This document shows positions 49,349-56,926 of a stretch of DNA of 64,000 nt, piece after piece (the stretch's first letter is position 1; each line of letters opens with the position of its first letter). Source of the stretch: Streptomyces sp. ATexAB-D23 (lineage in GTDB: Bacteria > Actinomycetota > Actinomycetes > Streptomycetales > Streptomycetaceae); contig NZ_KB892024.1 in NCBI RefSeq assembly GCF_000373645.1, forward strand, positions 149,060 to 213,059, read 5' to 3'. The translations under genes and the position numbers were made by a program. A model generated the notes under the pieces. It ran no database searches, was not told the DNA's origin, and worked only from the letters and a program-made list of their open reading frames with translations.

Positions 49349-49728
49349 AAGGCACGCTCTCTCGCTGGTCCCACGAATGTGTGGTTCTCGGGACGTATGG
49401 GTCGGGGTGGGTGAGGACCGGCAGGCGGGAAGAAAAAGAACCGGAGTTCAGCCACGGTAGTCAGCCCGACCCGCGCGGTTCAAGTCGTTGTCCACAGCCT
49501 GTGCACAATGGGGGGTCCGACAGGGTCGGTTTGACCGGATGGCGTAGCCGCGCGTACCGTGACCAGGTCGAGTTGTCGATGGCTGCTGCCGCCTGCCTCC
49601 GATGGGCAAAGATCACGATCTGTGATTGTGAAGCGGTGCACTAGGGCGTTTACGCGAGTCTCTCGTGGGCGCACGGTGACAGCCAGGCGATGTCCCGCCA
49701 ACACACGAGTCATTACTGGAGCCCCCGA
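49349..49728. other. dnaA-rpmH divergent promoter region
   Basis: Here 380 nt separate divergent dnaA and rpmH. A perfect DnaA box TTGTCCACA is at 49488-49496 with a second, one-mismatch TGTGCACAA at 49500-49508. A rightward promoter TTGACC (49531-49536) with an 18-nt spacer to TACCGT (49555-49560) suits rpmH. I do not see a clear leftward promoter. Confidence 0.6.
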
Positions 49729-49866
49729 GTGAGCAAGCGCACCTTCCAGCCGAACAACCGTCGTCGCGCGAAGACCCACGGCTTCCGGCTGCGTATGCGT
49801 ACCCGTGCCGGCCGCGCGATTCTCGCGTCCCGCCGTAGCAAGGGTCGCGCCAGCCTGTCCGCCTGA
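49729..49866 (+). CDS. rpmH: 50S ribosomal protein L34
   Basis: A 45-aa ribosomal protein starting SKRTFQPNNRRRAKTHGFRL, then RMRTRAGRAILASRRSKGRA, the complete L34 sequence pattern. The GTG start lies after a GGAG site in CTGGAGCCCCCGA. It leads the conserved rpmH-rnpA-yidD-yidC-khpB-rsmG order. It is too short for usual gene-finding cut-offs but unmistakable. Confidence 0.97.
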   Translation: MSKRTFQPNNRRRAKTHGFRLRMRTRAGRAILASRRSKGRASLSA

Positions 49867-49887
49867 TCGCGTACAGGTCGTCATGAC

Positions 49888-50259
49888 GTGCTGCCTACCG
49901 AGAATCGGCTGAGGCGGCGCGAGGACTTCGCGACCGCAGTACGACGAGGGCGGCGGGCCGGTCGCCCGCTCCTCGTCGTCCATCTACGCAGCGGTGCAAC
50001 CGACCCGCACGTGACTGGGGAGACCGTTCCCCCGCCGCGTGCGGGTTTCGTTGTCAGCAAAGCAGTGGGTGGTGCGGTCGTCCGCACAGCGGTGAAGCGC
50101 AAGCTTCGCCACTTGGTCCGAGAACGGCTGGCCCTGCTGCCCCCCGGTAGCCTGGTTGTCGTACGAGCGTTGCCCGGTGCGGGCGACGCCGACCATGAAC
50201 AGCTGGCCCGAGACCTGGACGCCGCGCTGCGGCGGCTGCTGGGAGGGGGCGCGCGATGA
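49888..50259 (+). CDS. rnpA: Ribonuclease P protein component
   Basis: A 123-aa basic protein that helps the RNase P RNA process tRNA 5' ends. It starts LPTENRLRRREDFATAVRRG and has the RNR motif region as AVGGAVVRTAVKRKLRHLVRE (split: AVGGAVVRTAVKRK then LRHLVRE). The usual RNR reads as RTAVKRKLR here. The start is GTG 49888. Its end overlaps the yidD start by 4 nt (ATGA). Confidence 0.95.
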   Translation: MLPTENRLRRREDFATAVRRGRRAGRPLLVVHLRSGATDPHVTGETVPPPRAGFVVSKAVGGAVVRTAVKRKLRHLVRERLALLPPGSLVVVRALPGAGDADHEQLARDLDAALRRLLGGGAR

Positions 50260-50615
50260 AGTACCCGCTGCTGGCTCTTATCAAGCTGTATCAGTGGACG
50301 ATCAGCCCACTCCTCGGGCCTGTCTGCCGTTACTACCCGTCGTGTTCCCACTATGGATATACGGCGATCGACCGGCACGGAGCGATCAAGGGAACAGCGC
50401 TGACAGCCTGGCGCATCCTGCGATGCAATCCGTGGTCACCCGGCGGCGTGGATTACGTACCACCACGCAAACGTCCGCGTTGGCACGAAATGCTGCGCAG
50501 TGCCCTACGCGGCAGCAAGGGCGGGGACTCCGCCGCTGACGTGCCTGCCGGGAGTTCGGCCACCGACCTCCCGAGTTCGGCCGCAGAGACTTCGCCCAAT
50601 GCTCAAGGAGCCTGA
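50256..50615 (+). CDS. yidD: Membrane protein insertion efficiency factor YidD
   Basis: A 119-aa protein. The family core is KLYQWTISPLLGPVCRYYPS, then CSHYGYTAIDRHGAIKGTAL and RCNPWSPGGVDYVP. The CRYYPSCS motif is diagnostic. The N-terminal amphipathic helix likely attaches to the membrane. The C-terminus (from about residue 85) is a Ser/Ala-rich extension beyond the usual 70-90 aa. Start ATG 50256 overlaps rnpA. It precedes yidC by 3 nt. Confidence 0.94.
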   Translation: MKYPLLALIKLYQWTISPLLGPVCRYYPSCSHYGYTAIDRHGAIKGTALTAWRILRCNPWSPGGVDYVPPRKRPRWHEMLRSALRGSKGGDSAADVPAGSSATDLPSSAAETSPNAQGA

Positions 50616-50618
50616 TTA

Positions 50619-51881
50619 GTGGACACGATTGCCAGTCTGTTCAGCTTCATCACATGGCCCGTTTCCTGGGTCATCGTCCAGTTCCACAAGTTGTACGGGG
50701 CGATCTTCGGCCCTGACACGGGATGGGCCTGGGGCCTGTCCATCGTGTCCCTCGTGGTGCTGATCCGCATCTGTCTGATCCCGCTGTTCGTCAAGCAGAT
50801 CAAGTCGACGCGGAACATGCAGGTGCTCCAGCCGAAGATGAAGGCGATCCAGGAGCGCTACAAGAGCGACAAGCAGCGTCAGTCCGAAGAGATGATGAAG
50901 CTGTACAAGGAGACGGGTACCAACCCGCTCTCCTCGTGCCTGCCGATCATCGCGCAGTCGCCGTTCTTCTTCGCGCTGTACCACGTGCTGTCCGCGATCG
51001 CGTCGAACAAGAAGATCGGCGTCATCGACCAGTCGCTGCTGGACAGCGCCCGTCAGGCCCACATCTTCGGTGCCCCGCTGGCCGCCAAGTTCATGGACAG
51101 CGCGGACAAGGTCGACGCGCTCGGCGCCTCGCTGACCGATGTCCGGGTCGTCACCGCGGTCATGATCGTGATGATGTCGGCCTCGCAGTTCTTCACGCAG
51201 CGCCAGCTCATGACGAAGAACGTCGACCTCACGGTCAAGACGCCGTACATGCAGCAGCAGAAGATGCTGATGTACATCTTCCCGCTGATCTTCGCCGTCA
51301 TGGGCATCAACTTCCCCGTCGGTGTCCTCGTCTACTGGCTGACCACCAACGTCTGGACCATGGGTCAGCAGATGTACGTGATCAACCAGAACCCGACGCC
51401 GGGCAGCAAGGCCCAGGAGCAGTACCTCGGGCGGCTGCTGAAGGGCGTCACCGCGCACGGTGAGGTCCGTGGCCGAACCCGGCGCAACACCGTCAAGCGG
51501 ATCGTGGCCAAGGGACCGGACCGCAACGACATCGAGCGGAAGTTCGTCACGGGACTGGCCAAGCTCGGCCTCGCTCCGCAGGAGGACGGCACGGTGGTCA
51601 AGAGCGACACCGCTGTGGCCGACGCCGAGGGCGGAGCCGCACAGCGGCGCCAGCAGCCCAAGCGGCAGACCAAGGCGAAGCGCCAGACCGGTACGGGCCA
51701 TCAGGGCGGGGGCAAGGACGGCGACTCCTCCGAGTCGGCGCCCAAGACCTCTCTGAACAAGAAGACCCCGCAGGACGAAAAGCCCAAGCCGGCGGGCAAG
51801 TCCGCGTCCGGCTCCTCACGCCAAGCCAAGTCCGGGCAGCGCAAGGGCCCGCAGCGGCCCAAGCACCCGTCCAAGAAGTAA
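50619..51881 (+). CDS. yidC: Membrane protein insertase YidC
   Basis: A 420-aa Oxa1-type insertase. Five hydrophobic helices include FSFITWPVSWVIVQFHKLYG and WGLSIVSLVVLIRICLIPLF near the N-terminus. Further along are PIIAQSPFFFALYHVL and FPLIFAVMGINFPVGVLVYW. The conserved Arg is in LVVLIRICLIP. The C-terminal about 130 residues are Lys/Gln/Ser-rich and basic, typical of actinobacterial YidC that may contact ribosomes. Start is GTG 50619. Confidence 0.96.
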   Translation: MDTIASLFSFITWPVSWVIVQFHKLYGAIFGPDTGWAWGLSIVSLVVLIRICLIPLFVKQIKSTRNMQVLQPKMKAIQERYKSDKQRQSEEMMKLYKETGTNPLSSCLPIIAQSPFFFALYHVLSAIASNKKIGVIDQSLLDSARQAHIFGAPLAAKFMDSADKVDALGASLTDVRVVTAVMIVMMSASQFFTQRQLMTKNVDLTVKTPYMQQQKMLMYIFPLIFAVMGINFPVGVLVYWLTTNVWTMGQQMYVINQNPTPGSKAQEQYLGRLLKGVTAHGEVRGRTRRNTVKRIVAKGPDRNDIERKFVTGLAKLGLAPQEDGTVVKSDTAVADAEGGAAQRRQQPKRQTKAKRQTGTGHQGGGKDGDSSESAPKTSLNKKTPQDEKPKPAGKSASGSSRQAKSGQRKGPQRPKHPSKK

Positions 51882-51896
51882 GAAGGAGTCCATCCC

Positions 51897-52406
51897 GTGA
51901 CGGAAGGCATCACCTCCACGGCCGCTGAGGGCAGCGACACCTTGACCCGCCTTGAGCAGGAAGGTGAGATCGCAGCGGACTACCTTGAGGGCCTGCTCGA
52001 CATCGCCGACCTCGACGGCGACATCGACATGGACGTCGAGGCGGACCGGGCCGCGGTCTCGATCATCAGCGAGTCCGCACGCGAATTGCAGAAGCTCGTG
52101 GGGCGCGACGGCGAGGTCCTGGAGGCGCTCCAGGAGCTGACGCGGCTGGCCGTGCACCGGGAGACCGGTGACCGGAGCCGTCTGATGCTGGACATCGCCG
52201 GCTTCCGGGCCAAGAAGCGCACGGAGCTCGCCGAGCTGGGTGCCAAGGCGGCGGACGAGGTCAAGAGCACCGGGGAGCCGGTGAAGCTGGACCCGATGAC
52301 ACCGTTCGAGCGCAAGGTCGTGCATGACGCGGTCGCCGCCGCAGGCCTGCGCAGTGAATCGGAGGGCGAGGAGCCCCAGCGCTTCGTCGTCGTCCTGCCG
52401 GCCTGA
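51897..52406 (+). CDS. khpB: RNA-binding protein KhpB/Jag (KH and R3H domains)
   Basis: A 169-aa protein. The KH part is IISESARELQKLVGRDGEVL (about residues 57-76), followed by the R3H domain RSRLMLDIAGFRAKKRTELA and PMTPFERKVVHDAVAAAG. It lacks the N-terminal Jag domain, as usual in actinobacteria. It probably binds RNA with KhpA; a role in wall growth is known in Firmicutes. Start is GTG 51897, 15 nt after yidC. A strong terminator follows. Confidence 0.93.
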   Translation: MTEGITSTAAEGSDTLTRLEQEGEIAADYLEGLLDIADLDGDIDMDVEADRAAVSIISESARELQKLVGRDGEVLEALQELTRLAVHRETGDRSRLMLDIAGFRAKKRTELAELGAKAADEVKSTGEPVKLDPMTPFERKVVHDAVAAAGLRSESEGEEPQRFVVVLPA

Positions 52407-52421
52407 CCGGCCCTTCTCCTG

Positions 52422-52451
52422 TCGGCCCCGTCTGTTCGCAGACGGGGCCGA
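52422..52451 (+). terminator. Terminator after khpB
   Basis: TCGGCCCCGTCTG pairs perfectly with CAGACGGGGCCGA across a TTCG tetraloop and is followed by TCTTTGT. It separates rpmH-khpB from rsmG. Confidence 0.92.
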
Positions 52452-52514
52452 TCTTTGTCAGCCTGATAGACAGCCGCCAATGCGCGGTAGTGCGGTATGG
52501 AAGGACGGTCCCCC

Positions 52515-53231
52515 GTGACGGAGGAAGTATCACTTCCCCAGGCCCCCGACGAGGCTCGGACGGTGTTCGGCGAGAGCTTTCCCGAGGCTGTCCGGTACGC
52601 GGAACTGCTGGCGGACGCGGGGGTCACGCGCGGGCTGATCGGTCCGCGTGAGGTGCCGCGCCTGTGGGAAAGACATCTGCTGAACTGTGCGGTGCTCTCC
52701 GAGGTCGTTCCCGAGGGGGTCACGGTCTGCGATGTGGGCTCGGGGGCGGGGCTTCCGGGCATCCCGCTGGCGCTGGTGCGCCCGGACCTGAAGATCACCC
52801 TGCTGGAGCCGTTGCTGCGGCGGACGAATTTCCTCCAGGAGGTTGTGGAGCTGCTCGGGCTGGACCATGTGACGGTCGTCCGCGGCCGGGCCGAGGAGGT
52901 CCTGGGCAGCCTGCAGCCCGTACACGTGGTGACGGCCAGGGCAGTGGCCCCACTGGACCGGCTGGCCGGCTGGGGGGTGCCTCTGCTGCGCCCGTACGGC
53001 GAGATGCTCGCGCTCAAGGGCGATACCGCCGAGGAGGAGATCAACGGCGCTCGGGCGGCGCTCAGCAAGCTCGGGGTGGTGGACACCGAGGTGCTGCACG
53101 TTGGTGAAGGTGTGGTCGACCCGATGTCCACTGTGGTGCGCGTGATGGTCGGCGAGAGCCCCGGAGGTGTGAGGTTCGCCGCGAAGCGGGCCAAGGCCGC
53201 CAGGACCAGCCGGACGCGCCGCCGCCGCTGA
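52515..53231 (+). CDS. rsmG: 16S rRNA 7-methylguanosine methyltransferase RsmG
   Basis: A 238-aa SAM-dependent enzyme that modifies 16S rRNA near the decoding region. Motif I is VCDVGSGAGLPGIPLAL (about residues 66-82), with RKITLLEPLL-type ITLLEPLLRRTNFL and the ARAVAPLDRL block. The C-terminus is a basic tail. I chose GTG 52515 with AAGGA upstream; ATG 52497 is an alternative adding six residues. Loss of RsmG gives low-level streptomycin resistance in Streptomyces. It lies upstream of parA. Confidence 0.95.
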   Translation: MTEEVSLPQAPDEARTVFGESFPEAVRYAELLADAGVTRGLIGPREVPRLWERHLLNCAVLSEVVPEGVTVCDVGSGAGLPGIPLALVRPDLKITLLEPLLRRTNFLQEVVELLGLDHVTVVRGRAEEVLGSLQPVHVVTARAVAPLDRLAGWGVPLLRPYGEMLALKGDTAEEEINGARAALSKLGVVDTEVLHVGEGVVDPMSTVVRVMVGESPGGVRFAAKRAKAARTSRTRRRR

Positions 53232-53362
53232 TCACCCGGTCACACCGAGCCAGTGGCTCTTACGTGCGATGTGGTCCCGGCATCCGGGATTCCGTCCGTC
53301 ATGGAGCCGTACGTGCCCCGCGCGGAGTGTCGTGCCTCTGTAGCTACGCTGCGAAGGCATCG

Positions 53363-53378
53363 TGTTTCACGTGAAACG
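53363..53378. promoter_or_regulatory. parS site 2, upstream of parA
   Basis: TGTTTCACGTGAAACG with the perfect core GTTTCACGTGAAAC at 53364-53377. It lies in the rsmG-parA gap, about 6 kb from oriC. A GTG inside its left edge (53362) could open a longer parA frame. Confidence 0.92.
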
Positions 53379-53457
53379 TCGTTCTCTGCTGCATGGAATC
53401 ATCGGCCGCGGTGCGGTCGCCGCCCCTTCCCATCGCAGGCCCGTTAGGGCTACGGAG

Positions 53458-53466
53458 TTGTCCACA
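53458..53466 (+). promoter_or_regulatory. Consensus DnaA box upstream of parA
   Basis: TTGTCCACA, identical to the consensus, lies between two parS sites and 55 nt before the chosen parA start. A half-match CTCCACAGA follows near 53477. Confidence 0.55.
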
Positions 53467-53520
53467 GAAGTGGATTCCTCCACAGAAGAGCGGGCCTCGC
53501 TGGTTCACGACCCCGAAACC

Positions 53521-54597
53521 ATGGCAGGCTCTGTTCATTGCGAGCCTGAAGCCGAGGAGAGTGAATCCTTGCGGTCCGACGCCAACATCGCGGGACCGAT
53601 GACCGACCCGGTCCCCGGTCCCCGAACCGAATCGGCGGGGGACGGTGTTTCACGTGAAACACCGCCGCCGATGGACGACACACCCATCGGGCGCGCGGCC
53701 CAGCTGGCGGTGGAGGCCCTCGGCCGAGCCGGCGAGGGGCTGCCGCGACCTGAGCAGACGCGCGTCATGGTGGTGGCCAACCAGAAGGGCGGGGTGGGAA
53801 AGACCACCTCGACGGTCAACCTTGCCGCGTCGCTGGCACTTCACGGTGCGCGGGTCCTGGTGGTTGACCTCGACCCGCAGGGCAACGCCTCCACGGCTCT
53901 GGGTATCGATCACCACGCCGAAGTTCCCTCGATCTATGACGTCCTGGTGGAGAGCAAGCCGCTCTCCGACGTGGTTCAGCCCGTCCCGGACGTCGAAGGT
54001 CTCTTCTGCGCCCCGGCCACCATCGATCTCGCCGGTGCGGAGATCGAGCTGGTGTCGCTGGTGGCGCGGGAGAGTCGACTCCAGCGGGCCATCCAGGCGT
54101 ATGAGCAGCCGCTGGATTACATCCTGATCGACTGCCCGCCCTCGCTGGGCCTGCTGACGGTCAACGCACTGGTGGCCGGTGCGGAGGTGCTGATCCCCAT
54201 CCAGTGCGAGTACTACGCGCTGGAGGGCCTGGGGCAGCTGCTGCGAAACGTCGATCTGGTCCGCGGCCACCTGAATCCCGACCTCCATGTGTCCACGATC
54301 CTGCTCACCATGTACGACGGCCGGACAAGGCTGGCGTCGCAGGTCGCGGAGGAGGTGCGCAGCCACTTCGGCAAGGAGGTGCTGCGGACCAGCATTCCTC
54401 GTTCGGTCCGCATCTCCGAGGCGCCGAGTTACGGGCAGACCGTGCTCACCTACGACCCCGGTTCCAGCGGGTCGCTGTCGTACCTCGAAGCAGCCCGGGA
54501 GATCGCGCTACGCGGGGTCGGGGTGCAGTACGAGGGCCAGCACGCCCACACGGGCGGTTCGATCAGTCAGCAGAGCAATCCGGAGGGGATCCAGTGA
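53521..54597 (+). CDS. parA: Chromosome-partitioning ATPase ParA
   Basis: A 358-aa Walker-type ATPase. The deviant Walker A is KGGVGKTTSTVNLA (about residues 86-99), with DLDPQGNASTALG and IDCPPSLGLLTVNAL as Walker A' and B regions. It positions ParB-parS complexes in aerial hyphae before septation. The start is uncertain: ATG 53521 fits known Streptomyces lengths, ATG 53671 is possible, and GTG 53362 follows GAAGG but would begin inside parS. A second parS is within the N-terminal coding part. parB overlaps the stop. Confidence 0.94.
   Translation: MAGSVHCEPEAEESESLRSDANIAGPMTDPVPGPRTESAGDGVSRETPPPMDDTPIGRAAQLAVEALGRAGEGLPRPEQTRVMVVANQKGGVGKTTSTVNLAASLALHGARVLVVDLDPQGNASTALGIDHHAEVPSIYDVLVESKPLSDVVQPVPDVEGLFCAPATIDLAGAEIELVSLVARESRLQRAIQAYEQPLDYILIDCPPSLGLLTVNALVAGAEVLIPIQCEYYALEGLGQLLRNVDLVRGHLNPDLHVSTILLTMYDGRTRLASQVAEEVRSHFGKEVLRTSIPRSVRISEAPSYGQTVLTYDPGSSGSLSYLEAAREIALRGVGVQYEGQHAHTGGSISQQSNPEGIQ
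53646..53661. promoter_or_regulatory. parS site 3, inside the parA 5' coding region
   Basis: TGTTTCACGTGAAACA, a perfect 16-bp match to the Streptomyces consensus. It encodes the peptide VSRET in the ParA N-terminal region. Sites 2 and 3 are 283 bp apart. Confidence 0.95.
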
Positions 54598-55676
54598 GTG
54601 AGCGTCGTCGAGGGTTGGGGCGAGGGCTCGGTGCCTTGATCCCAGCCGCTCCGCAGGAGAAGCAGCTACCGTCCGGCGGGCAGGGGTCTTCCTCCCCCGT
54701 CCTGACCTCGGAGCGGGGTGTGGCCGCCGCGAAGGTGACCACGCTCGGGTCCGCCCCCGTGGTGCCGGAGCCAAGCGGTCCCGTGTCGCTGCGGGAGCCG
54801 GCGGACGCTGGGGACGTGGCGGGTGCGTACTTCGCCGAGGTGCCGATCGACTCCATCACGCCGAACCCGCGTCAGCCGCGCGAGGTCTTCGACGAGGACG
54901 CGCTGGCGGAGCTGGTGACCTCGATCAAGGAGGTCGGTCTTCTCCAGCCCGTGGTGGTGCGGAAGACGGGGACCGACCGTTTCGAGCTCATCATGGGCGA
55001 GCGCCGCTGGAGGGCATGCCGGGAGGCGGGCCTGGAACGCATCCCGGCCATCGTCCGCGCCACCGACGACGAGAAGCTGCTCCTGGACGCCCTCCTGGAG
55101 AACCTCCACCGGGCTCAGCTGAACCCGCTGGAGGAGGCAGCGGCCTACGACCAGCTGCTCAAGGACTTCAAGTGCACGCATGACCAGCTGGCCGACCGCA
55201 TCGGGCGTTCGCGCCCCCAGGTCTCCAACACGCTGCGCCTGCTGCGGTTGTCGCCGCCGGTGCAGCGAAGGGTCGCGGCCGGCGTGCTGTCGGCGGGCCA
55301 TGCGCGTGCACTGTTGTCGGTGGACGACTCCGATGAGCAGGACAAGCTGGCCCACCGCATCGTTGCCGAGGGGCTCTCGGTGCGTGCGGTGGAGGAGATC
55401 GTGACGCTCATGGGTTCCAGGCCCACCAACGCCTCGAAGACCAAGGGGCCGCGGGCGGGGGCCCGGCTGTCACCGGCGCTGACCGACTTGGCGTCCCGGC
55501 TGTCCGACCGGTTCGAGACCCGGGTGAAGGTCGACCTCGGGCAGAAGAAGGGCAAGATCGTCGTCGAGTTCGCCTCGATGGAGGACCTGGACAGGATCCT
55601 CGGAAGTCTTGCCCCGGGCGAGGGCCGGGTGTTGGACCGGACGGCTGAGGAATCGGCCGAGGACGACGAGAGCTGA
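54594..55676 (+). CDS. parB: Chromosome-partitioning protein ParB
   Basis: A 360-aa CTPase that loads at parS and spreads. It starts SERRRGLGRGLGALIPAAPQ, the ParA-interacting N-terminus. The CTP-binding part has ITPNPRQPREVFDEDALAEL and IMGERRWRACREAGLERIPA, containing the GERR motif. The HTH region is HDQLADRIGRSRPQVSNTLR. The C-terminal dimerisation domain follows. The GTG 54594 start overlaps the parA stop. Five parS sites in this window are its targets. Confidence 0.97.
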   Translation: MSERRRGLGRGLGALIPAAPQEKQLPSGGQGSSSPVLTSERGVAAAKVTTLGSAPVVPEPSGPVSLREPADAGDVAGAYFAEVPIDSITPNPRQPREVFDEDALAELVTSIKEVGLLQPVVVRKTGTDRFELIMGERRWRACREAGLERIPAIVRATDDEKLLLDALLENLHRAQLNPLEEAAAYDQLLKDFKCTHDQLADRIGRSRPQVSNTLRLLRLSPPVQRRVAAGVLSAGHARALLSVDDSDEQDKLAHRIVAEGLSVRAVEEIVTLMGSRPTNASKTKGPRAGARLSPALTDLASRLSDRFETRVKVDLGQKKGKIVVEFASMEDLDRILGSLAPGEGRVLDRTAEESAEDDES

Positions 55677-55693
55677 CATACGCCGAGCGATGA

Positions 55694-55736
55694 GGGCGGG
55701 CTGTTTCCGGTGGGTCACGGAACACAGCCCGCCCCT
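55694..55736 (+). terminator. Terminator after parB
   Basis: GGGCGGGCTGT and TTCCG pair with CGGAA and ACAGCCCGCCC with one bulged base, around an 8-nt loop, then TTT. It lies 18 nt past the parB stop. Confidence 0.85.
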
Positions 55737-55841
55737 TTGCTTGCTCACGGTGTCCGCTTGATTCGGGGGTGGATACGATGCGTTCTGGCAGGGCATTTCC
55801 GCCCATGACGCAGTGGGCGAGAGAAGTGAGGAACAGCCTTC

Positions 55842-56459
55842 ATGGGGCGTCGGCTCGTACCGCTCACGCTGGACAACCTTCCCGACCTGCCCCGGCGCTG
55901 CCGTTCCTGTGTGTTCTGGGAGCTCGATCCGGTCAGCGGGGAAGCCGCGGTCAAGAGCGGCAGAGCTGAGCGGGAGAAGGAGGCCTGGATCTCCGCGGTG
56001 CTGCTGGAGTGGGGCTCCTGTGGGCGGGTGGTCTACGTCGATGACGTGCCGGCGGGCTTTGTGCTCTACGCGCCGCCCGCATACGTCCCACGAGCGACTG
56101 CGTTTCCGACGAGCCCCGTCTCCCCCGACGCGGTCCAGCTGATGACCGCATTGATCATGCCGGGCTTTCAGGGGCAGGGGCTGGGCCGGGTCATGGTGCA
56201 GACCGTTGCCAAGGACCTGATCCGGCGGGGCTTCAAGGCGATCGAAGCTTTCGGGGATGCCCGGTGGAAGGAGCCGGCCTGTCTGTTGCCGGCCGACCAC
56301 CTGCTGGCAGTGGGGTTCAAGACGGTGCGGCCGCACCCGGTGCACCCGCGGTTGCGGCTGGAGCTGCGCACGACGCTCTCCTGGAAGGAGGACGTCGAGA
56401 TGGCCCTGGACCGCCTGCTGGGCGCTGTACAGAAGGAGCCTGCGCTGCGGCCGCTGTAG
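55842..56459 (+). CDS. GNAT-family N-acetyltransferase
   Basis: A 205-aa acyltransferase. The acetyl-CoA-binding motif is IMPGFQGQGLGRVMVQTVAK (about residues 105-124), containing Q-G-x-G-x-G/A. The N-terminal region CRSCVFWELDPVSG resembles actinobacterial members found beside parB. Conserved PACLLPADHLLAVGFKTVR follows. The acceptor is unknown. It starts at ATG 55842 with AGGAACAG upstream and converges on trxA at a hairpin carrying a parS site. Confidence 0.88.
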   Translation: MGRRLVPLTLDNLPDLPRRCRSCVFWELDPVSGEAAVKSGRAEREKEAWISAVLLEWGSCGRVVYVDDVPAGFVLYAPPAYVPRATAFPTSPVSPDAVQLMTALIMPGFQGQGLGRVMVQTVAKDLIRRGFKAIEAFGDARWKEPACLLPADHLLAVGFKTVRPHPVHPRLRLELRTTLSWKEDVEMALDRLLGAVQKEPALRPL

Positions 56460-56476
56460 CGGTCCTTGTCCGCGAG

Positions 56477-56518
56477 CGTGAAACGGGCCCGTCCTCGAAA
56501 GGACGGGCCCGTTTCACG
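56477..56518. terminator. Bidirectional terminator overlapping parS
   Basis: A 19-bp perfect stem: CGTGAAACGGGCCCGTCCT (56477-56495), loop CGAA, and its complement (56500-56518). It separates convergent GNAT and trxA genes. Its 3' arm includes the left half of parS site 4. Confidence 0.92.
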
Positions 56519-56525
56519 TGAAACA
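56510..56525. promoter_or_regulatory. parS site 4, within the GNAT-trxA terminator
   Basis: CGTTTCACGTGAAACA has the perfect 14-bp core at 56511-56524. The first eight core bases are also the base of a transcription-terminator stem. Confidence 0.93.
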
Positions 56526-56547
56526 ACGGCTGCTGTGTCTGTCTGCC

Positions 56548-56871
56548 TTACTCGGCGATGAAGCCCGTGAGGTCACGAAGGATCGCGGCCTTCGGCTTGG
56601 CGCCCACGATGGTCTTGGCGACCTCGCCACCCTGGTAGACGTTCAGCGTCGGGATGGACATGACGCCGTACTTGGCGGCGGTGGCCGGGTTCTCATCGAT
56701 GTTGAGCTTCACGACCTCGATCTCGCCGTGCTCGGCCGCGATGGCCTCCAGCGACGGGGCGATCTGGCGGCACGGGCCGCACCAGGAGGCCCAGAAGTCC
56801 ACCAGTACAGGCTTGTCGCTCTTGAGGACGTCCTCCTCGAAGGAATCGTCAGTCACGTTCTTCAGGGCCAC
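56548..56871 (-). CDS. trxA: Thioredoxin
   Basis: A 107-aa thioredoxin with the WASWCGPCRQIAP redox motif (CGPC, about residues 31-34), and the cis-Pro loop in SIPTLNVYQGG. The start is GTG 56871 with a strong AAGGAGG five bases upstream; longer frames run across the trxB end without support. It follows trxB by 55 nt and forms an operon with it. Confidence 0.97.
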   Translation of the reverse strand: MALKNVTDDSFEEDVLKSDKPVLVDFWASWCGPCRQIAPSLEAIAAEHGEIEVVKLNIDENPATAAKYGVMSIPTLNVYQGGEVAKTIVGAKPKAAILRDLTGFIAE

Positions 56872-56926
56872 GGCGGCCTCCTTAACTTCGCGGGGTGTGT
56901 ACGCGGGGATGGGCAAGAGACGAGTG

